DNA of 8,153 bases from Hyphomicrobiaceae bacterium (GTDB taxonomy: Bacteria > Pseudomonadota > Alphaproteobacteria > Rhizobiales > Hyphomicrobiaceae). The DNA is taken from positions 1-8,153 of the forward strand of contig JAJFHI010000182.1 of assembly GCA_021775715.1 (NCBI GenBank), written 5' to 3'. The position numbers and the translations under genes are program-made. Under the pieces are notes generated by a model. It had not been told where the DNA came from, did no database searches, and saw nothing but the letters and a program-made list of their open reading frames with translations. Positions 1 through 5,481 of the stretch are shown here, piece by piece (positions within the stretch are counted from its first letter, which is position 1; every line of letters begins with the position of its first letter).

Positions 1-206
1 ATCCCGTGGTCGCCGATCTGGCGTCGCGGCGACCGGCATTGACGGTTCTCAAAGTCGATATTGAGAAGAACGGTGGGTTGGTCGATGACTACGGTATCCA
101 GAGCGTGCCGTCGCTTCTTCTTTTCAAGGACGGCGCTTTGGTCGATCGCCGGACGGGCAAAGTCCCATTTGTCGAACTCGACCGCATGATTGCAAAACAC
201 AGCTGA
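1..206 (+). CDS. Thioredoxin-family protein, C-terminal fragment (5' end outside window)
   Basis: This is the last 67 codons of a thioredoxin-fold protein, and the reading frame is already open at the left edge (first whole codon at base 3). The visible part matches the second half of the thioredoxin fold. A beta strand (LTVLKVDIEKN) is followed by a helix with YGIQSVPSLLLF, which carries the diagnostic cis-proline after Val. A strand (KDGALVDRRTG) and the closing helix ending in AKHS follow. The redox-active CXXC motif should lie upstream of the window, so it cannot be checked whether this is a true disulfide reductase or a redox-inactive relative. The GTG at base 6 is an internal valine, not a start, because the fold would otherwise lack its N-terminal half. 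The family usually reduces protein disulfides in the cytoplasm. Family is confident; exact subtype is not. Confidence 0.82.
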   Translation, partial: PVVADLASRRPALTVLKVDIEKNGGLVDDYGIQSVPSLLLFKDGALVDRRTGKVPFVELDRMIAKHS

Positions 207-234
207 TCGCGGCCGGTTTATCGCCGAATTTGCC

Positions 235-256
235 CGCCGGAGGTCAATTTCCGGCG
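235..256 (+). terminator. Weak hairpin downstream of the thioredoxin gene
   Basis: Seven bases (235-241, CGCCGGA) pair perfectly with 250-256 (TCCGGCG) around an 8-base loop, 28 bases after the thioredoxin stop. A 10-base palindrome (GCAGGCCTGC, 256-265) follows directly. There is no run of T after the stem, so it is not a classic intrinsic terminator. It could instead slow or end transcription with Rho, or be chance in GC-rich DNA. Confidence 0.25.
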
Positions 257-324
257 CAGGCCTGCAATTACGTCTGCCGGATCGCTGGCCACCCAAGTCC
301 CAATGCCGTATAAGCAGCCCGGCT

Positions 325-354
325 TTGCATTCCGTGATGGTGCAAGGTTAAGAT
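325..354 (+). promoter_or_regulatory. Possible sigma70-like promoter for the DAHP synthase gene
   Basis: TTGCAT at 325-330 and TAAGAT at 349-354 are 18 bases apart and match the -35 and -10 consensus at 3/6 and 4/6 positions. Transcription would start near base 361, giving a leader of about 27 bases before the ATG at 388. The rest of the 207-387 spacer shows no leader peptide rich in aromatic residues and no evident attenuator. This is a weak match made by eye. Confidence 0.25.
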
Positions 355-375
355 ACCGAACAGAAAAAAGCGTAT

Positions 376-379
376 GGAG
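376..379 (+). promoter_or_regulatory. Shine-Dalgarno site that selects the ATG at 388
   Basis: GGAG lies 8 bases before the ATG at 388, a normal spacing. The in-frame GTG at 379 overlaps this motif, so it would have no binding site at a usable distance. This favours the ATG start three codons downstream. Confidence 0.55.
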
Positions 380-387
380 TGGAAACG

Positions 388-1776
388 ATGGCGGCGCCCT
401 GGTCCCCGAAAAGTTGGCGGTCCAAACCTATTTTGCAGGTCCCGGATTATCCGGACCAAGAAGTATTGAAAGATGTCGAGCGGCAGCTCGCAAGCTATCC
501 GCCGTTGGTTTTTGCCGGCGAAGCGCGTGATCTCAAGGCCCAGTTGGCGAAAGTGGCCAACGGTGAGGGCTTCCTGTTGCAGGGCGGCGACTGTGCTGAG
601 AGCTTCGCTGAGCATCATGGCGACAACATCCGCGATTTTTTCCGCGTGTTCTTGCAAATGGCCGCTGTACTGACGTTCGCTGGTGGCTCACCTGTCACCA
701 AAATTGGCCGTATTGCAGGTCAATTTGCCAAACCACGCTCGTCACCAACTGAGAAGAAGGGCGACGAAGAGCTGCCAAGTTATCGCGGCGACATCATCAA
801 CGGCACCGAGTTCACGCCCGAGGCCCGCATTCCGGACCCTAACCGTCAATTGCATGCCTATCGCCAATCGGCGGCAACGCTCAACCTGATCCGCGCGTTT
901 GCAACAGGTGGCTATGCCGACCTTGATCGCGTGCACCAGTGGACACTCGGGTTCGTAAAAGACAGCCCGCAGGGCCACGACTATCAACAGATCGCCGATC
1001 GCATTTCTGAAGCGCTGGCGTTCATGCGCGCGTGCGGTGTCACTCCTGCCAACACACCGCAGTTGCGAGCGACGGACTTCCATACCAGTCATGAGGCGTT
1101 GCTGCTTGGTTATGAGGAAAGCCTGACGCGTTTGGATTCCACGTCGGGCGATCACTACGCCACGTCGGGTCACATGATCTGGATTGGCGACCGGACACGC
1201 CAGCCGGACCATGCGCATGTCGAATATGCGCGAGGCATCAAAAACCCGCTTGGCCTGAAGTGTGGTCCATCGCTTGAGCCCGACGGCCTGCTGTCGTTGC
1301 TCGACGCACTTAATCCCGACAATGAAGCTGGACGCATGACGCTGATCTGCCGTTTTGGTGCTGATAAAGTCGGCGCACATCTGCCGAAACTTGTCAAAGC
1401 TGTTGAGCGCGAAGGCCGCAAAGTGGTCTGGTCGTGTGACCCAATGCACGGCAACACCATCTCGGCTGCAACGGGCTACAAGACACGGCCGTTTGACCGC
1501 ATCTTGCGCGAAGTTGAAGCGTTCTTTGATGTCCACCGGGCAGAGGGCACGCATGCCGGCGGCATCCACATCGAGATGACTGGGCAGAATGTCACCGAGT
1601 GCACTGGCGGCGCGACGGCAATCTCTGAAACGGATCTTTCCGACCGCTATCACACACATTGTGATCCGCGTTTGAATGCCGACCAGTCGCTGGAGTTGGC
1701 CTTTCTGGTTGCACAACACCTGCGCCAGGAACGTGATGCGTCTCAGTCCGGCACGGCAGTTCGCGCTGCGAGCTAA
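388..1776 (+). CDS. aroG: Class II 3-deoxy-D-arabino-heptulosonate 7-phosphate (DAHP) synthase
   Basis: It condenses phosphoenolpyruvate with erythrose 4-phosphate, the first step of the shikimate pathway to aromatic amino acids, in the cytoplasm. The 462-residue length is typical of the class II (plant/Mycobacterium) enzymes, which are unrelated in sequence to E. coli AroF/G/H. The class II signature opening SWRSKPI..VPDYPD is present at the N-terminus. The four expected metal ligands are all there: Cys69 in GGDCAESF, His354 in DPMHGNT, Glu396 in HIEMTGQNVTEC, and Asp426 in CDPRLN. The spacing between the last three (42 and 30 residues) matches what I recall for the M. tuberculosis enzyme. 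Other conserved blocks are GRIAGQFAKPRSSPTE (about 107-122), the PEP-site stretch GLKCGPSL and RFGADKVG. The ATG at 388 is preferred to the GTG at 379 because of the GGAG site. It heads a same-strand run, with the next gene 33 bases away. No regulatory ACT-type domain is fused to it. Confidence 0.96.
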   Translation: MAAPWSPKSWRSKPILQVPDYPDQEVLKDVERQLASYPPLVFAGEARDLKAQLAKVANGEGFLLQGGDCAESFAEHHGDNIRDFFRVFLQMAAVLTFAGGSPVTKIGRIAGQFAKPRSSPTEKKGDEELPSYRGDIINGTEFTPEARIPDPNRQLHAYRQSAATLNLIRAFATGGYADLDRVHQWTLGFVKDSPQGHDYQQIADRISEALAFMRACGVTPANTPQLRATDFHTSHEALLLGYEESLTRLDSTSGDHYATSGHMIWIGDRTRQPDHAHVEYARGIKNPLGLKCGPSLEPDGLLSLLDALNPDNEAGRMTLICRFGADKVGAHLPKLVKAVEREGRKVVWSCDPMHGNTISAATGYKTRPFDRILREVEAFFDVHRAEGTHAGGIHIEMTGQNVTECTGGATAISETDLSDRYHTHCDPRLNADQSLELAFLVAQHLRQERDASQSGTAVRAAS

Positions 1777-1795
1777 CAGGGAGCGTGTAACGCAT

Positions 1796-1801
1796 AGGGA
1801 G
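1796..1801 (+). promoter_or_regulatory. Shine-Dalgarno site supporting a GTG start at 1810
   Basis: AGGGAG lies 8 bases ahead of the GTG at 1810. It supports this non-ATG start for the YiiX-like gene and indicates independent ribosome entry within the short 33-base gap after the DAHP synthase stop. Confidence 0.6.
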
Positions 1802-1809
1802 CGGTTCTC

Positions 1810-2703
1810 GTGGACGGCTTAGAGCAAACTGAAGCGGCGAGTGCTGGTCTTGAGACCGGCCTCGCACCGCAATGGCCGATGACGGTCGATGCGTTTTTGT
1901 CCGGCCCCTATCTACAGCGTTCCGACGTTGTGCTGACACGCACCCATCGCGATTTTCGCTCGTGGCTGATCCGCTGGGCCACGAAAGGTTCGTTTTCGCA
2001 TGCGGCGTTAGTATTTCTCGTGCCGCATCAGGAGAAGGGCTTCAACAACTCGTTCGTCATCGAAAGCACGAGCAAGGGCGTCGATCTGGCAAACCTTGCG
2101 GACTACCTGAATGACCGCCGCTCAGTCGTTGGCATCAAGCGTGTGAATAACGGTTGGTTTCAGAACGATGCGCAAAGCCTGGTACGCGGGCGGATGCTGA
2201 ACAGCATCGAGTCCAAGTACTCCTATGCCACCATCGCGTCCCTTGGCTGGAACTTTTTCAGCGAGCTGGCTTTTGGTGTCCGCAGCCGCATCTCCGGAAC
2301 CCGCAAGGCCATCCGGGGTCGCCGTGACCAAGCTCTGCAACCGCCAAACGAGTTTATTTGTTCCGGTCTTGTGCAGTTGGGCTTTGTCAATGCGATCGCT
2401 GAACAGGATGCGGCCGGGTCTTTGCAGCCATCCAACATCGCCGACGTTGTTTTCCGAGATGATCTCGCACGCTTCCTTCCGGCAAATTGGGCCGATTTTA
2501 GCGCTGAAGACCAAATGGAAATGATGTGGATGTTCGTCGATGCGTTCGGTGAGGATCTCGAGGCCAGCACACCCGAAGACCTCGCCGCGACAGCGAAGCT
2601 TGATTGGGTTTACATTATTCGCGGCGGCGAGGTGCATCCGGTTACATCTGATGAACAAGCGCGCGAACTTTTGAACTGGCGGCCCCGGCGCAAAAAGAGC
2701 TAA
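1810..2703 (+). CDS. YiiX/YebB-like (Peptidase_C92) permuted NlpC/P60 cysteine hydrolase
   Basis: The 297-residue protein looks like a circularly permuted papain-fold (NlpC/P60-like) hydrolase. In this group the catalytic His comes before the Cys. The motifs are in that order: an opening strand QRSDVVLTRT (about 36-45), His64 in FSHAALVFL, Glu85 in FVIESTSKGV, and Cys184 in EFICSGLVQLGF. A PSNIADVV segment follows (about 207-214), which resembles the substrate-pocket region after the Cys in YiiX relatives. Assigning His64, Cys184 and a third polar residue as the active site is inference from these motifs. Family members are thought to act on amide or ester bonds in peptides or lipids, but the substrate here is unknown. 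No signal peptide or membrane segment is visible, so a cytoplasmic location is likely. The C-terminus is acidic (DFSAEDQMEMMWMF, FGEDLEASTPEDL) and then ends in a basic RPRRKKS. The gene starts with GTG behind a good ribosome site. Confidence 0.72.
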   Translation: MDGLEQTEAASAGLETGLAPQWPMTVDAFLSGPYLQRSDVVLTRTHRDFRSWLIRWATKGSFSHAALVFLVPHQEKGFNNSFVIESTSKGVDLANLADYLNDRRSVVGIKRVNNGWFQNDAQSLVRGRMLNSIESKYSYATIASLGWNFFSELAFGVRSRISGTRKAIRGRRDQALQPPNEFICSGLVQLGFVNAIAEQDAAGSLQPSNIADVVFRDDLARFLPANWADFSAEDQMEMMWMFVDAFGEDLEASTPEDLAATAKLDWVYIIRGGEVHPVTSDEQARELLNWRPRRKKS

Positions 2704-2757
2704 GTAACGACCGACACAAAAAGCCCTGACGCCCCAGGCATGCAACGCTGAGACCCC

Positions 2758-4482
2758 ATGAAAATCGCACTTGCTCAATTAAATTCGACGGTTGGTGATA
2801 TTGCTGGCAACGCGGACAAGGTCGTTGCGGTCCATGGTGAGGCAAAGCGGGCTGGTGCCGACCTGGTTGTCCTGCCGGAATTGTTTCTCACGGGATACCC
2901 ACCGGAAGATTTGGTGCTGAAGCCTGCCTTCCAAGACGCTGCCCACGACAAGGTCGCTGAGCTTGCAGAAGCTTTGGCGGATGGTCCAGGTGTTCTGCTC
3001 GGCACGATCTGGCGTCAGGGTGACCAACTTTACAACGCTGTTGTGCTGCTTGATGGCGGCAAAGTCGGGGCCGTTCGCTTCAAAGTGGATCTGCCGAACT
3101 ACGGCGTCTTCGATGAGAAACGCCTTTTCGAGCCAGGGCCGTTGCCGGGGCCGATCAACTTTCGCGACGTTCGTATCGGTGTTCCGATTTGCGAAGACAT
3201 CTGGAGCGAAGAGGTCACGGAGTGCCTTGAGGAATCCGGCGCGGAACTGCTTCTTGTTCCAAACGGCTCACCGTTCGACTGGAAGAAGCCGGATATTAGA
3301 ACGAACATCGCCGTCGCGCGTATCACGGAAACAAATCTGCCCTTGGCCTATGTCAACCTGGTTGGCGGCCAGGATGAGCTTGTGTTTGATGGCGCGTCGT
3401 TTGTTCTCAATGCCAATCGCAGTCTGGCCTGTCAGCTTCCGCAATGGCGTGAGGTTGTGGTCGTGACGGAGTGGCTGAAGGAAGACGATATCTGGGTCTG
3501 CGCGAAAACCGAAATCGCCGCCATCGACGACGGTGACGCCGCCGCCTATCAGGCTTGCATGTTAGGGCTTCGCGACTACGTAGCCAAAAACGGGTTTCCA
3601 GGTGTTGTGCTTGGTCTTTCCGGCGGCATAGATTCTGCGCTCGTCGCGGCCATCGCCGTCGATGCGGTGGGTGCCGATAAAGTCCATAGCGTGATGCTGC
3701 CTTATCGTTACACGTCGGAGGAAAGCCTCGGCGACGCGGCGGCCTGTGCCACAGCACTTGGTATGCGCTACGACACCATCTCAATCGGGCCCGCCGTTGA
3801 AGGTTTTACACAGGCGCTTGCCGATATGTTCGCGGGTACCGAAGCAGGCGTCACGGAAGAAAACATTCAAAGCCGTGTGCGTGGCACGACATTGATGGCG
3901 ATCTCTAACAAGTTTGGTTCTATGGTCGTTACGACCGGCAACAAGTCTGAGATGTCGGTTGGCTACGCGACGCTCTACGGCGACATGAACGGCGGGTTCA
4001 ACCCCATCAAGGATCTCTACAAGACGGAAGTGTTCCGCGTTGCCGCCTGGCGCAATGCGAATGTTCCTGATGGCGCGCTCGGACCGTCAGGCGTTGTGAT
4101 CCCCGCAAACATTCTGACCAAGCCACCAACCGCTGAGTTGCGCGAAGACCAGAAAGACGAGGACAGCTTACCACCTTACGATGTGCTGGATGACATCCTC
4201 ACAGGTCTCGTCGAAGATGAGCGTCCGTTGTCTGAGATTGTCGCGCGAGGCCATGCACCGGAGTTGGTCGCCCGCATTCAGCATTTGCTCTACATCTCAG
4301 AGTACAAACGCCGCCAGGCTGCGCCGGGCATCAAAATCTCTTCGCGCAATTTCGGCCGCGACCGCCGCTATCCCATTACCAACCGCTTCCGCGAACCGGT
4401 CGATACCGCGAAAAAGCCGAAGCGCAAAGCAGAGGCACCTGAGCAAGTCGCGCCTAGCCCCGACGGCGGCGATATGGGTTGA
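2758..4482 (+). CDS. nadE: Glutamine-hydrolysing NAD+ synthetase
   Basis: It makes NAD+ from nicotinic acid adenine dinucleotide and ATP, using ammonia released from glutamine; this is the last step of NAD synthesis. The 574 residues hold two domains. The N-terminal nitrilase-like glutaminase (about 1-260) carries the Glu-Lys-Cys triad: Glu41 in LPELFLTGYPPEDL, Lys109 in FKVDLPNYGVFDE, and Cys145 in GVPICEDIW. The C-terminal PP-loop synthetase (about 265-548) carries the ATP-binding SGGIDS at 288-293, LPYRYTSEESL, TTGNKSE at 392-398, YGDMNGGFNPIKDLYK, and the closing RDRRYPITNRFRE. A basic, proline-rich tail of about 28 residues after NRFRE has low complexity and is probably disordered. The start at 2758 gives the full first strand (MKIALAQLNSTVGDI) and has only a weak GAG motif 5 bases upstream. 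It lies 54 bases after the YiiX-like gene. Confidence 0.97.
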   Translation: MKIALAQLNSTVGDIAGNADKVVAVHGEAKRAGADLVVLPELFLTGYPPEDLVLKPAFQDAAHDKVAELAEALADGPGVLLGTIWRQGDQLYNAVVLLDGGKVGAVRFKVDLPNYGVFDEKRLFEPGPLPGPINFRDVRIGVPICEDIWSEEVTECLEESGAELLLVPNGSPFDWKKPDIRTNIAVARITETNLPLAYVNLVGGQDELVFDGASFVLNANRSLACQLPQWREVVVVTEWLKEDDIWVCAKTEIAAIDDGDAAAYQACMLGLRDYVAKNGFPGVVLGLSGGIDSALVAAIAVDAVGADKVHSVMLPYRYTSEESLGDAAACATALGMRYDTISIGPAVEGFTQALADMFAGTEAGVTEENIQSRVRGTTLMAISNKFGSMVVTTGNKSEMSVGYATLYGDMNGGFNPIKDLYKTEVFRVAAWRNANVPDGALGPSGVVIPANILTKPPTAELREDQKDEDSLPPYDVLDDILTGLVEDERPLSEIVARGHAPELVARIQHLLYISEYKRRQAAPGIKISSRNFGRDRRYPITNRFREPVDTAKKPKRKAEAPEQVAPSPDGGDMG

Positions 4483-4559
4483 GGCCACTTTGTGGGTGCC
4501 CGCACGTTAGCGAAATTCTCACCGGTCTTGTGCCAAGCTGCTCCTTGTTACAGCAACCC

Positions 4560-4563
4560 AGGA
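4560..4563 (+). promoter_or_regulatory. Shine-Dalgarno site that selects the ATG at 4570
   Basis: AGGA lies 6 bases before the ATG at 4570. The alternative in-frame GTG at 4492 has no purine-rich motif at a usable distance. It would also add 26 residues, including two Cys, that look like translated spacer. Confidence 0.5.
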
Positions 4564-4569
4564 TGGCCG

Positions 4570-5007
4570 ATGGCAGCGATTAACAACAAACCTCTTAATA
4601 TGTGGGACGTGCGACGCACACACGCGGGCGATGTTCTCCGTCTCGGTCAACGCCGCGTCCCGATAGCACAAATCGCCGACTTTCATCTCGAAGCTGTCGA
4701 AGAGTTCAACCGGCGAGGGTTGTTGCTGGCGGGCGCGTGTTTTGTCGGTGCCGCCGTTGTGTTCATGATACTCGTGCTCGATCTCGGATGGATGGCGCGG
4801 TTCTGGCTGGCTGTTGCAGGACTCGGTTTTTTCGGGACGGTTAGTCTCGTTGAGGCGCTTCGGCAAAAACCAATCAGCTACCATCAACTTCGCGTTAGCG
4901 TGCACGGTGGTGATGAGGTTGTCTTCACTGCACCACCGGGACCCCATCTCGACGCGCTGATGGCGGTATTGCGTGAAATCTCTCTCGCGGGGCGCACCGG
5001 TCGCTAG
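4570..5007 (+). CDS. Small two-helix membrane protein of unknown function
   Basis: I do not recognise this 145-residue protein with confidence. Residues 1-48 are soluble and polar, with a short strand-like stretch (DVLRLGQRRVPIAQIADFHLEAV). Two hydrophobic segments follow, at about 51-70 (LLLAGACFVGAAVVFMILVL) and 77-96 (FWLAVAGLGFFGTVSLVEAL), joined by a short turn (DLGWMAR). A soluble tail of about 49 residues follows, with YHQLRVSVHGGDEVVFTAPPG and then a helix. A strand-rich head, a helical hairpin and a strand-rich tail recall small bacterial proteins of the DUF6232 kind, but that comparison is from memory and weak. Both ends would face the same side, probably the cytoplasm given the Arg-rich flank before the first helix. 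The gene lies 87 bases after nadE and could be read from the same transcript. The ATG at 4570 is preferred to the GTG at 4492 because of the AGGA site. Confidence 0.65.
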   Translation: MAAINNKPLNMWDVRRTHAGDVLRLGQRRVPIAQIADFHLEAVEEFNRRGLLLAGACFVGAAVVFMILVLDLGWMARFWLAVAGLGFFGTVSLVEALRQKPISYHQLRVSVHGGDEVVFTAPPGPHLDALMAVLREISLAGRTGR

Positions 5008-5051
5008 CGCGACCTGCCACTGCGCGGGAGTTGTTTTCTCTCACGGCTATT

Positions 5052-5070
5052 CGACGCGCTAAGCGCGTCG
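5052..5070. repeat. Strong inverted repeat, hairpin downstream of the membrane-protein gene
   Basis: CGACGCGCT (5052-5060) and AGCGCGTCG (5062-5070) are perfect reverse complements around a single A. As RNA this gives an 8-base GC-rich stem with a 3-base TAA loop. It begins 44 bases after the stop at 5007. No T run follows, so intrinsic termination is uncertain. It may end the transcript with help from Rho, protect the 3' end, or belong to a repeat element. Confidence 0.7.
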
Positions 5071-5189
5071 GCCTCCGAGTGGCTGCGCAATGCTCTGGGT
5101 CGCGGTGCTCACCGGCCGAGAGATAAACGTTTTCCCTGTCCCCGTTTGTCCGGAACACACAGGCGCGGATGCCGGCAACCTGCCGAGTT

Positions 5190-5214
5190 GATACGGCTGC
5201 GGTGGTGCCGTATC
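5190..5214. repeat. Perfect 8-base stem hairpin
   Basis: GATACGGC (5190-5197) pairs perfectly with GCCGTATC (5207-5214) around a 9-base loop, TGCGGTGGT. It sits in the middle of the gene-free spacer. Function is unknown; no T tract follows. Confidence 0.6.
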
Positions 5215-5296
5215 GCGAGACCGTTGTTTCCCCTTGCCCGATCTCGGTGCGTAGCAACCGGGTGCGATGATGCGAGCGACGAGCGAGTGTCTGAAT

Positions 5297-5350
5297 CGTT
5301 CCCGGCCCCGTGCTGAGCCTGAGCGACAGCGAGGAATAGCGTGCGCGCAC
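5297..5350. repeat. Imperfect direct repeat, copy 1
   Basis: This opens with CGTTCCCGGCCCC, identical to copy 2 over 13 bases. It then follows copy 2 with about three quarters identity overall and one single-base gap, ending in GTGCGCGCAC, a perfect 10-base palindrome. The core GAGCGACAGCGAGGAATAGCG can pair imperfectly with CGCTATCGCTCCGC at about 5362-5375, so the RNA could fold into a longer stem. Confidence 0.6.
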
Positions 5351-5385
5351 ATATCCCTTTGCGCTATCGCTCCGCTACTTGAGCG

Positions 5386-5438
5386 CGTTCCCGGCCCCCT
5401 GCGCAGCCTGCCCGCAGGGCAGAACAGCGTGAGCACAC
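5386..5438. repeat. Imperfect direct repeat, copy 2
   Basis: This copy starts 89 bases after the start of copy 1 and shares CGTTCCCGGCCCC and a GAA(T/C)AGCGTG block. Where copy 1 has GAGCGACAG, this copy has CTGCCC-GCA-GGGCAG (5408-5422), a perfect 6-base hairpin. The difference falls in the stem-loop part, as expected for diverged members of a structured repeat family. Confidence 0.6.
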
Positions 5439-5481
5439 AACATCTAGTGACGACGCCCGCCAAACCTGTTATCCCGCCCGC

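Larger units (their letters stand above)
5008..5481. other. 474-base gene-free spacer with repeats and hairpins
   Basis: No credible protein-coding or tRNA gene is visible here. Open frames exist on the - strand, but they run into gltX or the membrane-protein gene and are rich in Arg, Ser and Ala without family motifs. The stretch holds hairpins at 5052-5070, 5190-5214 and 5408-5422, a palindrome GTGCGCGCAC at 5341-5350, and an imperfect direct repeat (5297-5350 and 5386-5438). This looks like an intergenic repeat-element region that ends just before gltX. Confidence 0.7.

Noticed and set aside
742..1719. A long open frame (325 codons) on the - strand opposite the DAHP synthase gene.
   Set aside because: Its product is rich in Cys, Arg and Ala with no domain motifs, and it lies fully inside a clearly real gene. 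Long antisense frames are common opposite GC-rich coding sequence.
2122..2778. An open frame on the - strand opposite the YiiX-like gene.
   Set aside because: The + strand frame has the ordered His/Glu/Cys motifs and a ribosome site. The antisense product has no recognisable motif and runs across the gap into nadE.
4492..4569. An upstream GTG start that would lengthen the membrane protein by 26 residues.
   Set aside because: There is no ribosome site before it, and the added residues look like translated spacer; the ATG at 4570 has AGGA 6 bases upstream.
5008..5481. Searched for a tRNA, CRISPR array or riboswitch in the gene-free spacer.
   Set aside because: No T-loop GTTCRA block with matching acceptor stem, no regularly spaced short repeats (only two diverged copies), and no recognisable riboswitch core.
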